Assembly (NCBI GenBank): GCA_023261185.1
Contig: JALRJN010000004.1
Span: 1 to 46,816, forward strand
Direction: 5' to 3'
Length of the DNA: 46,816 nucleotides
Source of the DNA: Porticoccus sp.
Lineage (GTDB): Bacteria > Pseudomonadota > Gammaproteobacteria > Pseudomonadales > Porticoccaceae
In this document: piece after piece, positions 45,885-46,816 of the stretch
Layout of the letters: each line of letters opens with the position of its first letter
Position numbering within the stretch: position 1 is the first letter of the stretch
Notes under the pieces: generated by a model
Database searches by the model: none
The model's input: the letters and a program-made list of their open reading frames with translations, nothing else
What the model was told of the DNA's origin: nothing
Translations under genes and position numbers: made by a program

Positions 45885-46816
45885 TCGTCGTTTTCCCCAT
45901 CACTAGACGTCGTCATTTCTGCAGCGCGATTTAGTGGTTCGAGAGCAGCCGAAAACTGTCGGCTTTGAGGATGGTGAAACTCCACGGCGGCGTAACCCTG
46001 TTTGAACTCTTCACCCAGTTGATTGAGCGACTGTTGCCACTGTTCAAGTAGTTGCTCCCAGCTGTCAGGCTCGCTATTTTTTCCCCTGGGGGGAATGACA
46101 CCAGGTAACAGACCTTCACTGTTGGTATAACCCAGGAACTTCTGCTCACTGCTGTTGATTTGGGCAAAGCACACTGCGGCGACAGGTGTTTCACTGCATA
46201 ACAGGTAAAGGGGAAGTTGAGGTTCTTCCGGGCGCTCACCAAGCCAGCGCCGAGTGGAAGCTGAGCCGGTTTTATAATCGATAATAATTCGTTCTCCAGA
46301 ATCCAGCGTATCGATACGATCGATGGTCATTCTCAGGGGTAAGCCGGCGAATTCTGTATCCATACGTTTTTCCATGCCAGCCACTGCAAATGGCTGACGG
46401 GTTTTTTCCACATCTAGCCATGACAGTAATAACTTACGCAGTCGTTGCTGTTCCAACGTTGTAAATACCGGGCCAAACAAGTCCCGTTGGTTCTTTTGGA
46501 ATTCCCGAACGGCAGACTGGGTTACCTCGTCCACAAGCTGATGAAGCGCTTGCTCATCCATAGCCACTAGCCGGGCCTGATTCTCCAGTCTGGCCCAGAG
46601 CAGCTCGAGACACCCATGAACCAGGTTGCCCCGTTCCATGGCGGACAGGCCTGGAGAAGGATCCGGTGGTTGTCTGGCACCAAGGCGGTGGATGGCAAAT
46701 GCATTGAAGGGGCAGCTGGCCTGCTGCTTGAAAATACCGGTACCACCACGGATAAGCTCCTGTGCCGTGTCCAATGGTGGAGCATATTCGCAGGACAGGG
46801 TTTCAAGGGCCACAGA
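45881..46816 (-). CDS. AddB-like PD-(D/E)XK nuclease, C-terminal part (cut by window edge)
   Basis: The last 311 or so residues of a larger protein (family members are about 900 long) that continues past the right edge. It looks like the TIGR03623 probable DNA repair family, related to AddB. Visible are SCPFNAFAIHRLGARQPP (Cys near the nuclease entry), ERGNLVHGCLELLWARL with the nuclease His, and the core LRMTIDRIDTLDSGERIIID followed by YKTGSA. AddB carries three more Cys near the C-terminus for a 4Fe-4S cluster; here the tail has none. The gene overlaps the AddA-like start by 4 bases, so the two subunits are made together. Confidence 0.85.
   Translation of the reverse strand, partial: SVALETLSCEYAPPLDTAQELIRGGTGIFKQQASCPFNAFAIHRLGARQPPDPSPGLSAMERGNLVHGCLELLWARLENQARLVAMDEQALHQLVDEVTQSAVREFQKNQRDLFGPVFTTLEQQRLRKLLLSWLDVEKTRQPFAVAGMEKRMDTEFAGLPLRMTIDRIDTLDSGERIIIDYKTGSASTRRWLGERPEEPQLPLYLLCSETPVAAVCFAQINSSEQKFLGYTNSEGLLPGVIPPRGKNSEPDSWEQLLEQWQQSLNQLGEEFKQGYAAVEFHHPQSRQFSAALEPLNRAAEMTTSSDGENDE

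Overview
This window looks like chromosomal core DNA from a gammaproteobacterium related to Pseudomonas and the marine Cellvibrionales-type genera. The basis is gene order recalled from memory, not a search. The left half (about 1-20070) follows the Pseudomonas aeruginosa order lexA, nagZ, methylthioinosine phosphorylase, csiV-like, mfd, gap, nqrA-F, apbE, nqrM. The right half (about 20078-40563) follows a second P. aeruginosa block: mltD, gloB, methyltransferase, rnhA, dnaQ, nhaB, fimL, nudC, sohB-like, DUF934, cysI, DUF2970, metH, nfuA. Here the two blocks meet in one place. A six-subunit sodium-pumping Na+-NQR plus NhaB suggests a cell that uses sodium circuits, as marine bacteria often do.

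Layout. 1-5838 holds a cut-off upstream gene, a small conserved protein, lexA with two SOS boxes, a LOG-family protein, a DUF6763-like protein, nagZ, an MscS channel, methylthioinosine phosphorylase and a DUF4124 protein. 5844-10243 (minus) is mfd followed by csiV, joined by an ATGA overlap. 10332-12647 holds an unrecognised lipoprotein and an N-terminally extended GAPDH ending in a clear terminator. 12935-20070 is nqrABCDEF-apbE-nqrM, a complete complex with its flavin transferase and maturation factor. A strong terminator-like hairpin lies inside the first codons of apbE.

20078-22535 (minus) holds mltD and gloB. 22614-24616 (plus) holds a methyltransferase, rnhA and dnaQ. nhaB (minus) diverges from fimL-nudC-membrane protein (plus), which ends in a terminator overlapping the last stop codon. 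A BKACE-family gene at 29492-30414 carries a one-base frameshift in a C5 tract. A 463-base non-coding gap with possible RNA structure follows, then sohB and a Kef-type antiporter. 33284-35420 (minus) is cysI-DUF934, for sulfur assimilation. After a 43-residue membrane peptide come metH-DUF2970 (minus), divergent from nfuA, which has a near-perfect IscR type-1 box over its predicted transcription start. The right end holds a TetR regulator, a DAHP synthase and an AddAB-like helicase-nuclease pair cut by the window edge.

No tRNA, rRNA, CRISPR array, insertion sequence, prophage or defence island was recognised. I do not see a wholly new system. The best leads are the apbE-embedded terminator, the BKACE frameshift, the IscR box, the structured gap upstream of sohB, and the AddB-like nuclease that appears to lack the usual distal cysteines.
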